Numbered from the stretch's first letter, positions 14,959 through 27,599 are shown. The stretch is DNA of 64,000 nucleotides from Blasia pusilla (GCA_050084515.1 CM114275.1:19468001-19532000); one strand, 5' to 3'. Numbers and translations are program-made. Notes: generated by a model not told the origin, from the sequence alone.

Positions 14959-15454
14959 CGGTAATCGGTTACACACTAAGGGCGGACCCTTTTGTTCGGA
15001 TTCCTCCTCAGCTTATACCGAATTTTGTTTCCCATCTCCAATTCATTTACGAGGGTCTAATCTTTGATATAAGTACTCCTCAGGTTGTTGTTCTGATTTC
15101 AGCTTCACATTTCTACTTGTTAGCTTTGCCACTAGACCATTTCGACTTCGTGCATTACGGGGACTGTAGCTTTACCCTAAAGGTTGTTGCTTCAAAAATA
15201 TGCATCTCATTTGTGTCTACACTTTGTATGTTGGGGAAAATACAACTTTTCCGCGTTGCCGCTTCATTATTCGCCTTTCACTTATTTCCTAAAACGAAGC
15301 CTTCCTCGAGGCTTCTTGGTTCAAAACTTGTTTGCGGTGCTTCCAAGATTATCAAAGGTTTGAGTTTCTCCTACACTTGGCACTTGCAATCTCCATTTTC
15401 TTGTGTTTGATTCATTTTCTTTTGATTCCATTTTCCCCTTTACGAATATTTTCT

Positions 15455-16190
15455 CAAACGTCTCCCGCTTTGGCCTCCTCTCTAGACTCAAGATGGGCAA
15501 GCGACCCCGAGAACATCAAGTCAGCCTTCCTATTCTTAGTGAGCTCTCTACCACCAAATTTAGCATGTAGATTTCATTTTGTTGCTCCACACCCAATCTC
15601 TATAGCCTGCTTTCAATAATTTGTATATATGCACACACTGTCAAACGGGTGACCGAATCTGGCACTCGCATCCATTTCCCACTACCGCCTCCTCTCCAGA
15701 CTCCATTTTAGGCACGCTGCCTGACGAACCTCTACCCTAAACCTTAGCCTCCTTGTTCCTGATGAGCTAGCTCCCGCCAACTTGGCCCCACTAATTTCAT
15801 TTTACTACTACCCATCGGGTCTCTGTAGCTAGGTTTCAATGAGTCTTAGGAATGCACATAGTATGACAAGGGTGATTGAATTTAATAGCCATATCCACAA
15901 TAGACGAAAATGAGAGGGGTAGAGAAATATTAAGGCTATTTTCTCGAATGTTTCCCTTTTGCGTCTCCTATCTATAATCCATATTGGGCACGCTATCCTT
16001 GAACCTCTAATCAACCTTCCTCTTCTCGGTGAGCAAGCACCCACCTATTTTGACATGGTGATTTGATTTTGCTACACCACACCCAATCTCTAAAGCCAGG
16101 TTTAGAGTAGGAATGCACACACTATAAGGGGGGCAATCAAATCTCGCACCCGTGTCTGCAATAGAGAAAAATCAGGGGGCAACAGTAGAG
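15455..16190. repeat. Three degenerate tandem repeats, about 230-260 bp each
   Basis: Three successive units (starting near 15455, 15690 and 15945) share, in order, a 'cctcctctctagactc'-like start, 'gggca(a/c)gc', 'ccttcct(a/c)ttct(t/c)', 'gtgagc', 'tttcattttgctacacc', 'acccaatctct', 'gccaggttt' and 'gaatgcacacac'. Divergence is high, so the array is old. This could be a decayed minisatellite or a multiplied transposon end. Confidence 0.6.
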
Positions 16191-16557
16191 ATTAGGCGGA
16201 GAATCTAGGACAATATTCTTGTTGACCTTCGAAATTCAAATTCCAAGCCAATGTTTTATATTATTCTTTGTGACCATTTTTGCAAGCCTTTGGTACTCAA
16301 GATTTGGAGCCGTCTTCATTCATAGCCGTTTTTGTTTAAACTTTCATATTTTATGATTGCCTATCTCACTCTATCCCATTCTACTTATCTCACTTTTTAT
16401 CTTTGTCTCTCTTTGTACCCTATGATTGCATTCTAGCCTAGGTTCACATCTCCTTCATTCCTCTCTCAGTGTCGCCGTAAAAAGTTACAATTTATGGGTC
16501 CTTTTACTCTCTTAGCCTCATTCTCAGCCTATTCAACTTGTGACTATCTATATCTCC

Positions 16558-16560
<3 letters not shown>

Positions 16561-16624
<64 letters not shown>
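16561..16624. repeat. (CT)32 microsatellite
   Basis: An uninterrupted run of CT dinucleotides lies just upstream of the Helitron coding region. Reading frames through it encode only Leu/Ser repeats and are not genes. Confidence 0.97.
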
Positions 16625-16626
<2 letters not shown>

Positions 16627-16797
16627 TAGAACCTTCTATAATCAACATTTGGCAAAGGTCTAGCCATTTGCTTTCATAGCTCACTAAAGCCTTCACTAGC
16701 CAGTATGCCTTGCCGTTCCCTATATAGGTACAATATAAGTAATAATATATCTCATGGCGTACTAGAATCAGAATAAGTCATTCAGATACAAACTTAG

Positions 16798-17940
16798 ATG
16801 AACCCTCTCACTGAGCCCCAATCAAGGATAAGGATACTGAATAGATCCCAACTACAACAAGAAAGGAAGAAAGCACGGGCTAGGAAAACAATCAAGTCCA
16901 GATTAGCATGCAAACCACTATGCTCTCATTGGTCTTCTGCATCAGATTACCTATCAAAATGGACACGTATTTGCAATAACTTTGTACATTCCCTTCAATG
17001 TTTTAGATATTGTGGTCTTGTGATGTATTCCCAACCACCCAATAAAATATGCACAATTGAGTCTTCGCTATACCCTCCTTATGCTCTTTGCAATGGATTT
17101 CTGACTCTATACATTATAACAAGACGTGGAGAGTTTTATGCTTGTAATTTATGCACGATTGACAAACCAAGAACAAGATTTAACTCTTACATGACACCGA
17201 TATACATACGCAATATTCTTGCTCCAAACTCATTTCACTTGCAACTCCTATCTATAGTGGACTCTAGGATTGGCATCATTACTAAGTTTAATGGCTTCCA
17301 GAGAGGCTTTTTCAATCCGACATCACTTATTGATTCCCCTTTTGTTTCCTGGAACATGGAGTCAGCCTCGGCAGAGAAGATTCATTCTATTATAGACAAC
17401 ATTAAACCAATATTAGATACAAACCTTAGCATCAATCAACTTTACAAAGACTACAAATGCCTTCTTGAATTACCTAATCCATATGTTGGGTTAGTCATTC
17501 TTCCAAGTATATTAGTTGCTTCCATTCTAAAGGCTTCCCAACAGAAATTCCAGATCACTCATAGTATGTCTTTTAACCCATACATGCAAGAATTGAACAT
17601 TCTCCAAGACATCACATACTGCCTTCCTACACGTATTTGCAAATCCTCACACAGTTTTTATAATGGTTATGTGTTTTTCAAAAAAGAGGCTAATAGTAGG
17701 GAAAAATTCTTAACAGACTCTATAGGGACTACACTAGACAAAAGACTCATTATAGACTCCATTTCTATTCCCCTATCTACGCGGGTTTTTTCAGGGTGTG
17801 GGCTTCTTTTCAGATTCCATGCGTATGAGATCCAAGATATTATTCAACCCTTTTTCCTTATTAAAACCTCATATTTTGGTAAAGTACCAATTGCGACAGT
17901 CTATATCAATTTGTTCCACATCATGATCTTTCATTTTTAA
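16798..17940 (+). pseudogene. Helitron protein, N-terminal region
   Basis: This 380-codon open frame starts with a basic Arg/Lys/Gln-rich stretch (about residues 8-35) and contains paired Cys residues (CNLC near residue 116). The composition is consistent with the N-terminal part of Helitron Rep proteins of early land plants, but I recognise it mainly by position. It ends 38 bp before the frame that holds the Rep domain, so one frame change separates them. On its own it has no catalytic motif. Confidence 0.55.
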
Positions 17941-17978
17941 CAAATAACTTGATAGATTAAGGAATCAGAAACCACATC

Positions 17979-19150
17979 TTGGTGAGGAGGACTTTATATT
18001 ACCAATTATCAAAATACTCACTTAGTCCACAAATACGTGGAAGCCTAGGATGGCATAAAAAATATTTAAAAGACCTGAAAGCCATGGTGCACAAGTGGGG
18101 CATGCCCCACTTTTTCCTCACGCTCACTTCAGATGAAGTTTCAGCAATGAGGTGGCTTGAGATTGCTCACATAGAAGACATTCTCCATAGATTCAACCAA
18201 GATTTTACTTGGCATGATGGGCCTTCTGAGTGTGAACAACTATTCCACACAAAACTTCATGCTTTCCTTGTATTGGAGATCTTCTTTGGTCTCCAACTAT
18301 TAGGTCAAGTACAAGACTATGTTATAAGATACAAGCTACAAGTTAGAGGCAATGTACATTGCCATATAGTCTTTTGGGTACATCAGAATGACATAGACAA
18401 AGTTACTTCAAAAATATGCACTTATATTCCCAATCCTACCATAAGTGGCCATGCTTGTGAGAACACTACAAAACATTCATGTGATACACTCCTACATGAA
18501 TATGTTACAACTAAACAACTACATAGGTGTAAGGCAGGTGTTTGCATTGTTAGAAAGAAGCCGACACAACGTCCTTATTATCGTCTTATATTCACTGTTG
18601 ATGTAAATTTGAATATGATTCCATACTTAGACCCAAAGACCATGCGTTGGACATACTTTAAACTGTCCCACGCCCACCGTAACGTCATTCCATACCATCC
18701 TCTACTATTACTCCTATGGGGAGCTCATATGAATATCTAGCGGGTAACAAACATAGAATGGTCCTTCTATCTTATCAAATATGCATTGAAATCTGAACCA
18801 ATAAGATCACTAGACATAGACATAGAGTCAACTTGTTGCTTAGGTTTGGGTGGATTGGATAATGTCTGCCTCAAGGTAGTATCAGATGTTGTCCTCAAAT
18901 GTTGTTTTGTCTATTCTACAGAAGCTTCAGTATTATCTATGCAGATACCCATAATTTGTAGGTCCTTGTCTGTCAAATACATTGACTCTAGTCCACCTTC
19001 ACGTCGTACGTTTTTGTACAAAATTGGCTCGATTCCCTACATGCATCCTATTGAACTTTATTGTGCCAAGCCACCTTTCCTTGAAAACCTTACATTTGTG
19101 AGTTATTGGAGTAACTATCAGATTTACAAAATAGTTACTAAGAAGTTCTA
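17979..19150 (+). pseudogene. Helitron Rep endonuclease domain (broken)
   Basis: The frame opens with a segment matching Helitron_like_N (IRGS, then KWGMPHFFLTLTSDE). About 100 residues later comes the metal-binding HUH-type motif in RGNVHCHIVFWVH. An in-frame TAG at 18738-18740 interrupts the protein just before EWSFYLIKYALKSEP, which corresponds to the Y-x-x-K-Y catalytic region of Helitron Rep. The Gln expected there by family resemblance suggests CAG to TAG. The frame then runs to another TAG at 19149-19151. The open frame continues downstream of that stop with segments typical of the Rep-helicase linker (HECFEILFQ near 19330). The protein would nick and join single-stranded DNA in rolling-circle transposition, but this copy cannot be translated whole. 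Confidence 0.75.
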
Positions 19151-19151
19151 G

Positions 19152-20845
19152 GATACCATCCTTGGTCTTGATTCAATAGGGACCATAGGATGCTCTTTAG
19201 ATAGGATTATCAGGTTTATAAAATTTCATCCACTACATCAGTGGAATGAATTTTATGTTATCCACCTCCACTCTATTACCTTCAGATCTGAATCCATACT
19301 ACTTAGTTCTATATCACCTCAATGGAATTATCTCCATGAGTGCTTTGAAATATTATTTCAAGTCATGATTCCATAGAGAAATTAAGAACAAGCCAAGCTA
19401 ATGAGCAATTATGGAATAAGGTACATATTGATAAGATTCTTTCTACAAAATTAGCCATGCTAAAGCAAAAATTACAGCTTGATATCAATAGCATGCTATT
19501 ATAAGGGGAATCTTGCTCAACTCCTACTCAGTCACCCCAAATTCAACAAACATTTTCTCCAAACTTGGATCTTCTCAATTCTGAATAGCAAGATCTTTTC
19601 CCTGGAATAAGGGACAATCATTCCGACATCATCATGCTTACGGAATCTCTAGGTTTAGGTAAGACTTACTTCATAAACTTCATGTGCAAGAACTGGCATT
19701 CACTAGGTTATAACTACCTTTTAACTGCAACTACAGACATAGTAACTATTCGCTTACACATAGATGTTACAACTGTTCATTCTGCATTTTGCATCCCAAT
19801 ACGTGGTTATATACCTCATATGCATCCAACATCAGATGCTAGCACTAAGCTTAGGGATACAATAATCATAGTAATTGATGAATGCTCAATGCTAACTCCA
19901 CGTTTGACACAGATTGTATCCATGCGTTTAAATCAAGCATCATCATGATATTCTCCTAATCTATTTGCCAATAGGATGATGGCATTGCTTGGGGATATGT
20001 CACAATTACCTCCAGTTTGTAAACATACTACACAACCAATATGCAAAGCATGTCATCTCATGTCTTCACCCATTTTAGACAAAGCTATTAAGTTTTAGCT
20101 AACCACATTAGTCAGACATGCAGAAGATCTGCCCTATCTTAATTTCCTTACCATTATTAGACAGAGGTTACCAACTCTTCATGAGATCAACAACACACTC
20201 CAAAAGTGTTTTGTTACTCACGATGAAGCTATGGATTTCATTACAGAAGATATAATTATAATTTGCATATATCATTTTGATGTTAGTCTTTTTAATATTA
20301 TTTGCATGAGAAGATTTTTTGGAGATGCATATATCATTCCAGTTGAGATTACAATAGATATACCTTCACTACCAGAATTCAAGGCATGGATTGAAGATAA
20401 GGATTTTCACAAGCTTCCCTATGTTGTTATTGGTTGTATTGTCATGTTGACATCTAACATAGACATTAGTAGTCTGGATGCAAATGGAGGGCTTGCTGTT
20501 ATCACTAGTATTCACTATAAAGAAGATAGCCTTGTATCTATTACTATCAAAATTTAAGCATCTGGAAAAATATTGAATATCACTAAGACATCCTTCTGCA
20601 CTCTTAGTTGGATATAGTTGTGGTAGAAACGTTCTAAAAAATAACCTTCCCCTTAACTCTTGGATATGCTATGACAGGTCATAAAAGTCAAGGATTGACA
20701 GTCTCTACCAAATGTTTATTAGTTGTAAAATCTGCATTTGCCCCTTATTTAGTATTTGTCATGTTGTCTCGTACGCGTAATCGAGAACAACTTAGAATAC
20801 TTGGAAGTTTGTATGAATATGATTTCTTAACATTCGTCCAACTTA
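19152..20845 (+). pseudogene. Helitron PIF1-like helicase domain (broken)
   Basis: Several open segments line up with the SF1 helicase half of Helitron transposases. Walker A is degenerate (SLGLGKTYF, 19646-19675). Walker B is clear (VIDECSML, about 19873-19900). Next come GDMSQLPPVC (about 19993-20022), LVRHAEDLPYLNF, the segment ending CIVMLTSNID (about 20430-20465), and motif V/VI signatures TGHKSQGLTV and MLSRTRNREQL (20670-20800). Stops occur at about 19946 (TGA) and 20096 (TAG), with a frame change near 20560-20640. The helicase would unwind donor DNA, but this copy is inactive. Confidence 0.8.
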
Positions 20846-21215
20846 CATAGTGAGAAGCTTTTCGAATTACATGTACTATTTCATCAATGCAGAATGGCGT
20901 CTAGTGACAACAATCCAAAAACACAAGGTAAGCATCCGACAACACAACCAAATCTATCTATGACCTACATGCAGTAAATGCAAAATGTTGAATCACGAGC
21001 AATTCATATGCACAACAACTCTACAGTACCCACTGTTGTTCAAGATTTCAATATGACATCATTGGAGGCATGTATTGGTTCATGAAATACTCACGTTGGT
21101 ACATTTTTATTTACTACACTCTCTTACTCTCTCAGTATCACACATGTGTCCAACTACCTTATAGGTGCCAACTATATACATGGACTTTGCATCCATGATA
21201 CTCAATGATATTTAG

Positions 21216-21940
21216 AGTATTCCAAAGGCCTACGCTTCGAAGTATGTGCAACCTATAGAAAAGCAGATGCAATTATATGACAATCTAGGCTTCGTACCAA
21301 CATTCTGGGAGAAAGGAATTACAAACCGTCAACTTCATCCAATTATAACACAGGGAAAAGATTGGGATAAAATTTTTTGACTGCACAACAAAGACTCCCT
21401 GGCCACGGATAATTATCAGCTCAATTCCAACTCTATCAGCACTCCTACTATATGGCTGTCTACCCATTGGAAATTTCATGAAACTCTCTTGTTTGTTTCA
21501 ATTTTTTCTCATTCCAAGTTATTGCAGATTGTTCATTTTCAACGATCGAGAAGGAAGCACTTCGTCACAAACAAGTTGATTTCAAAGAGACGACTTTCAT
21601 ACGTGTAGAAGGCAATAGGCTTTTCAATGTAGGATCTAGTGGAATTAGGCTAAACCAGCTCCGTACTCTCCATCATGAGTTTCACCTCCCCCTCCATATG
21701 GTCATAGATTTGACCTCAACTAAAGCTAGACATCTTATTTCGAGGATGAAACTAGCACACAACGCTAGAGAGTTACCAAATTTCACACCATCTGCATCAG
21801 ATGAACCGCACATAGTACCAATCCTACCAAACTTTGATAAAAGCAAGTGTGAAGTCATCTCTCCTGAAATTGTGAAAGACCTTGATACTTTTCAGCCAAG
21901 TGCCCTTGCACATTCACCAAGAAAGAGGAAATATGCATGA
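21216..21940 (+). pseudogene. Unrecognised Helitron-linked accessory reading frame
   Basis: Two open segments follow the helicase in the same orientation. The first (21216-21380) encodes a peptide with YVQPIEKQMQLYDNLG and FVPTFWEKGI. It then continues in another reading frame after a run of six T. The second (about 21534-21940) ends in a basic tail, SPRKRKYA. A pyrimidine-rich tract with a terminal CAG at about 21485-21525 could be an intron acceptor. I do not recognise the family. Linkage to the helicase suggests a Helitron-carried gene, or host exons captured by it; captured exons are common in plant Helitrons. Confidence 0.4.
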
Positions 21941-22410
21941 AGTTCTCAATATGGAAGCTTTTCATTTCAAATTTCTGCTCCTTATTCTTTAACTTATGAT
22001 GTGACTTTCAGTGATAATATTCAATGACTAACAAGTTCAGAGATCCTAGTTTCAAGTACATGTCCATACAAGGAGTTACACATGCCACATCTCACTTCAA
22101 TTTCTTAGTGGGGATTACATTGCAGAAAATGCTATCTGTTTTCATCATGGTAGTTGTTTTTTCCATAAGCATATTTATGATTAAGTTTTAAGCGTACTTA
22201 GAACTTATCGAGTGCACATTTTTTAACTTCTGCACTCTACTCTTCAAGATCATATTATATTTTTCACTTTATTGTGAGCTTTCACTTTTTTAATTCATCT
22301 TCTGAGTCTACTTATGAGTTATATATATATGGAAGATTCAATTTCTGAAATTTATTTGCTTTGGTTCATAAAGTTCATTCCATTCCATTCCATCTAAGTT
22401 TTACCTCGTC

Positions 22411-22583
22411 TTATTCTAGAATATTATCCTATTCACTAGTTTTTTGCAACCAAATTATTTCAGGCTATACTTTGATTAATTTTTGTATCCTTCCATGTAC
22501 GTTTCTTTCCAAAATATTATCCTATTCACTTGTTTGTTGTAACCAAATGATTCCAGGCTATACTTGGTTAATTGTTGTATCCT
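22411..22583. repeat. Direct repeat, two copies of about 79 bp
   Basis: The copies at about 22411-22490 and 22505-22583 share 'aatattatcctattcact', 'tttgcaacc'/'tgtaacc', 'aaatga/ttt..caggctatact' and 'ttgtatcct'. They lie just before the foldback at 22588. Confidence 0.75.
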
Positions 22584-22587
22584 CTAT

Positions 22588-22854
22588 GAAGATTTAGTTC
22601 CCTCTCTACTGCTTATAAATAGTAAATTTACATTCACGTACTTATACTTTGATCCTTTATCATGTAGATACACACAAGAATTCCATCATGACGACCAAAC
22701 TTCAACCACCATCACGAAACAAGAAACTACATGTGGTTGTGGTTTGGTCGTCTTGATAGAATTCTTGTGCGTATTTGCATGATAAAGGATCAAATTATGA
22801 GTACATGAATGTAAATTTAATGTATATAAGCAACAAAGAGGGAACTAAATCTTC
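22588..22854. repeat. Long foldback hairpin, arms about 122 bp
   Basis: The left arm (22588-22709) and right arm (22733-22854) are reverse complements with roughly a dozen mismatches, separated by a 23-base loop. The arms include the blocks gaagatttagttccctct, tttgatcctttatcatg and cacaagaattc and their complements. Transcription through it would give one long imperfect double-stranded RNA. It could be a MITE, a Helitron-associated structure or a small-RNA source. Confidence 0.85.
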
Positions 22855-22888
22855 TTAGAATATTGAAAACTGAATAAATTGACTGAAC

Positions 22889-23128
22889 ATGCACGTATGT
22901 AGAAGAACTGATGAAGTTGTAGTTAGCATTCTACAACATGTTCCTATTGTACAAGCTACAACTTCAGTACACTCAACACATTCAACAATAAGTTTGCAAG
23001 TTTACAGAAATATCCTTTCCAAGCTGGACATCTTACAAGATCAGAATGACTCTTTGAAGGCACATGTCTGCAACCTTTCAGAAGACATTAGGTGTCTAGC
23101 AGATAGGTGTTCTTCAGACCAAAATTGA
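22889..23128 (+). other. Possible short coding segment, 79 codons
   Basis: This frame has a heptad-like stretch (LSKLDILQDQNDSLKAHVC, then LSEDIRCL) that could form a short coiled coil. No family is recognised and no flanking exons are certain. It may be part of the Helitron cargo or chance. Confidence 0.2.
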
Positions 23129-23819
23129 AGTACAAGGAGAACTTAGACAAGGTTACTTACTTTTTCAAGAACTTCATTGAGAATACTAGGCCTCATATTT
23201 ATAGAAATCCAAAACTAGAACTACGGGTTGCTCTAATTCAATCACTTCTAGGTAGTACACATAATTTTGTGACTTGAGCTTCTTTGAGCTTCTTCCACTA
23301 TCTCTCTCCAATTCAGTTCATCAATTATTCACGTCTCACTTCCATTTTTTCATCTAGAACTGTTTATGCATGTCTATCATGTTTTACTTTGCTTTGCATT
23401 TTCTCAATCGCATACCTACATTAGAATCCGTATTCAATATAGATCAGTAGCACTACAATGATCAACCACAAGTAACAGCCTTTGTAATTTTGCATGCACC
23501 TTACATTTTCCAGCTTTGCATACACCTTCCACCAATACGACCCTTACTTTTCTATCCATATATCTTACAATAATTCACAATGCATGCCACTATTTATTCA
23601 ATTTATTTCCACGAACTTTAAACCAGCTCTTGTCACTTTTGACTCACAAAAAGTATCTATTTGTAACCTTACTTTGTAAGCCCTTACAAAAACATCATTT
23701 CAATATTGCTACTACGAATGTTAGACCAATTGGTCGCACTTTTAACAATCCCTCTAAAAAAACACTTTCACAAACTGGCTTAGTTCAACTCGTATATTTA
23801 CGAACACAAACATCATAGT

Positions 23820-26800
23820 GCATGTGCACTCACTTCGCTGAGCAGCATGCGCCCTGCCCTGTGGTATGGCCGCACACTTGTTTTGAAACACCTCACAATA
23901 GAGAGATACGATCTTGGTCCGCACCCTCTTCCCACTTTCCCAAGCTTTGACAACACCATTGATTCCGACGAAGGGAATAAAGTTGGACCAGTTCCAACAA
24001 GGCCAGGTCAAGATACGTGGCTATGGCGGACCCCGGTAACCACAGGCGGGGCTCACGACGTTCATGAGTCGGTTCACAACGGTGACTCTCGCGCCAGAGC
24101 AGCCTGGGGATGAGTGCATTATTGTGGCCTCTGCCACTACTGCTGCACAGCACGGCACGGCTTGTGATGTACCTGACTGCTGTCACGATGGATATCGTGG
24201 CTCTCCAGGACGAGCGAACCGCGGTTAAGGGTTTAGGGTCGCCAGCGTCGCGGGGCCATCGAAGGACAGCGCGGGCGGGGTCGGGTCTCGGGTGTGAGCG
24301 CAGAGTTATTCCGGTTCGACACCGGGTCGAAGAGCGGTTTTCCACCCCTGCCCCTGCCCCTCGCCAGCCCCGGTGCCGGGGCTGCAGGGATTCGAGCGAG
24401 GCGAGAGGCGAGGGGAGAAAGATCCAGGCGGAGAATATTTCAGCGCAGGGCAGGCGAGCCGTTGGTTCCCGTGGATTCCCAGAAGATCCCGGCGCGAACC
24501 GTAAGGAAGAAGGCACGGTTCGAACTTCGAAGTCGGTTCTTGCACGCCGAGCTACGGTAACCCGGTCCTCGCAGAAACGACATGCCGGGACAGGGGAAAA
24601 AAACTGATGCAGAAGAAAAGGGACATGCCGGACATGGCGGGCTGGTGAGGGAATCGCTTTGCCAGTTTTCTTTCTTGTGTTTGATCCATCGGTTCAATCG
24701 CGGAGAGCTGTAGCCGAACGTTCGGAACACCCTTCAAGAAATCGGAGCAGCGAAAAAAAAGACAGGGAAAGGGAACGCCCTACTCAAAGCCACGAGCGTT
24801 GGGAGGGAAGGCGGAGGAGATGCTTCCCGGGCAGGGACGCGAGCGCGCTGATAACACAGGCCGCACAAAAGCGCTATGGCCGCCAGTGGGCTGATCGATA
24901 AGAGAGCGTGAGGTGTGTGCATCCTTCCCGTCACAGGATGGCATGGAAACGCCGACTGTCGCTCCTCTCGACGCGCAAGTGCAGCGAAGCGGCTAGAAGG
25001 TGGATTGTGCGTGCCTGGTCAGTGGTCACCGACTTTACGTGCAGAGGTGAGGTCATTCATTGATGGAAGAGAGGACGAGGAAAACAAAGACTGCGACTGA
25101 TCGAGTAATGGGATCCCACCGTCAGCGACAGACTTGTGTGCTCTGACGATGAGTGGATCGCGTCCGCGTGCGTGCGAGCGCAGGATGGGGGATCCGACCG
25201 ATATGGTCTTAATGGATTTGCGATCCGTTTGCTCTCGAGTCTCACCGGATTGCGACCAAGGAACCGGTGAGGAACAGCGAACTTCACAGACAACGACCTT
25301 GATTTCTGACACCGACCGATCAATTTCAATCCCGAGGACATCTCCTGGAAGCGTGCTCATGTGCGGGAGGATTGCTTAGGACAACCCTCACCTCTCCCTG
25401 TACCAACACATAATAGGACAGGCGGATGTCGAGAGACGTGAACTGCGAATTTGTGTGGATTGAATCAGCTCTCTCGGCAATCAGGTTCAGTAGTATGGCT
25501 GTACAGTGAACTTCTAATGCATTGCATTGTGAATGACATCGTCTCGAGGAAGAAACTCGTCCGGAGGATTCGCGATTATCGTGAGGATTGAACGTATGGG
25601 AGCTTTCAAGGCACCGGCGGAAGCGTAGCACGGATTGCCATTTCTTCACCATGCACTAACTGCCAACGCGGATAAATATCTGAACTTGCGTTGTTACAGC
25701 AACTGATGCATACGTGTTGCTGTGCGATAGAACTTCCGGGACTTCAATACTGCTCCTTCGCAGATGAGATGCTGTGTTCGGAAGCCGAGCGGCGCAACCT
25801 GGCTTGCAATTTCACGTGATGAGACCTTCCTCAAGAACTGGCAAACCCGACTGCAGGCAATTCAAGTGCTGATTTGGAACTCTCTTGCACATCGTCACCA
25901 TCGCTGCAAGTTGGCGGGAGTTGATGTGAATTCCAAGTATCCAGCAGTTACTCATGTCAAGGATTCGGCGTTTGCGTAGTATTTAACGTTCTAAACTGTA
26001 ACTGACACGACGTCCTCTGGTGTGCTCAATGAGTTTTGGCTTGCGGTTGGTGAAGCGTCTAACCTCGTTCGTTCCACTTTCTTTCCTTCGCCGGAGAGAA
26101 CTTTGCACGATACCATACGATTGTTTTTAATTAGAGTGTCGTCATAACAACTGCGCATTATTTATTCATGATCAGTATGCTCCCACGAGTTCGTAAGCTC
26201 AATCGATGTCCGAGCGTGAATACAGCGTACTCAAGCTCTCTTTGCCAGATTAGTGACAACCGCAACCCGTAAAATTTGGTTTGCATGAAAAGTCTACAGC
26301 TTCTGGACAAGCCAAGGCTGCGGGTTAAGATGTGCGCATATCAGTCACATTTGGTGGTGTAGGTGTGGAGCTTAGTACGACCTGTGACGAGGGCATCGAC
26401 GTCGGGATTTTTGAGCATTGTTGAATTGTGAGTGTCTTAGAGGCTGGGCAAGAAGCAGAGAATGCTTCACGTCGAGGATTGCTTCAACTTCAAACTCCAT
26501 TTCGACAGCAGACGGTAACTCTGACTATCTCAGTCACCGAGAGCCCATGCCCATGCCGTGACCGCTGCTCCAACTCCATCCTCTAATTTCCCAAACGCTC
26601 TGGACTTTGTTTACTTCTCCAAGCTCGGGTCGACTGCATCCAAAATTCAGGTAATATCTCCTCCGCTCTACCCTCCACTACGAGAGCAGCCAAACGCACA
26701 AATTCTGACCCAAATATCAACAATTCTCGAAGTTGCTGGCGGGAGGCTAGATTCTAACACCCGAAGCAAGAGAAAAAAACAGGAAGACAACGGGAGATGT

Positions 26801-27300
26801 ACAGACACACTGCACTGATACCCAGCCCGAACACCCCACATACTCGAACCGGAAAGCTTCACGGAAATGTCCAGCCCAAACACCACACATTTCTGTCCCA
26901 AACAATGAATCACAGCGTTCTTAGTTTGATCTATCGTTCTACCAAAATCCTTGATAACATTCATTTCAGATTGGTAGAGAAGTAGATTGAAAATTTTGCT
27001 CTAATGTCTAGAAAGCCGTATGCAAAGCCCTACCTCTTACTAATTCGAGTAAGGAAATGCCAAAAACGTAAGTGTGAGTCTCAAATGATGCGTCAATCTT
27101 TGGGTCTCACGGTATGTGCGTGAGCCGAGCGAGTCGCCTACAGCCCGCGTCTCTTACTCCTAATGAAGGATCTAAACATGAAACCTGACAGGATCTTAAA
27201 CACGTAACTGACAAATCTGCTACTTCGTGCGCGTCTGTACGTTTGCAATCGTGTCACCAAATATGTTGTGATTTCTTTCGGAGCTTATAATTTGATCAAT
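23820..27300. other. GC-richer block without a recognised gene
   Basis: Base composition shifts visibly near 23.82 kb from AT-rich to GC-richer, single-copy-looking DNA. Overlapping frames of 60-207 codons occur on both strands (for example 23893-24516 minus and 24110-24607 plus). None has a recognisable domain, and their overlap in several phases is typical of GC-rich non-coding DNA. It may be an untranslated or promoter region of a gene, or an old gene remnant. Confidence 0.4.
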
Positions 27301-27599
27301 GTCCCATCCTATGGGTTCGTCTCGCAGAACTTGGTGCGTATGTCGGTGCGCGATCTCACATCATCAAAGAATGGTGATCATGCTGTTAGTGCAGATCTTA
27401 AATCATCTCCAACAGTCCATGGAGTGTAGTGGTGTGTATACTCGGGAGTTTTCGATGTTTTCATGCCATACCTCATCATCTCACAAAAAAATGCATAATG
27501 GAATGCCAAAAGAAAATGGCAACTAGCCCACCCATTTATCAAGTCAACCTGTGCATGATTGATAGCCTTAAACAAATTTGACAAGAACACTAGTGGTTG

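Larger units (their letters stand above)
16798..21940 (+). mobile_element. Degenerate Helitron (Rep/helicase rolling-circle transposon)
   Basis: The plus strand carries, in order, a Helitron N-terminal region, a Rep domain with the HUH-type motif HCH, the Y-x-x-K-Y region, and a PIF1-family helicase with Walker A, Walker B, QLPP-V and motif V/VI signatures. Several in-frame stops and frame changes break it. An unrecognised open segment at 21216-21940 follows the helicase and may be an accessory gene. Terminal TC and CTRR ends with the 3' hairpin could not be located with confidence, so the limits given are those of the coding remains. Confidence 0.8.

Noticed and set aside
16494-16679. Leu/Ser-repeat reading frame
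   Set aside because: It is a translation of the CT microsatellite. The same holds for 62960-63238.
23893-24607. Overlapping 207-codon (minus) and 165-codon (plus) frames
   Set aside because: They overlap in GC-rich DNA, have Arg/Pro/Ser-rich composition in both phases and show no domain. They are best explained by scarcity of stops in GC-rich sequence.
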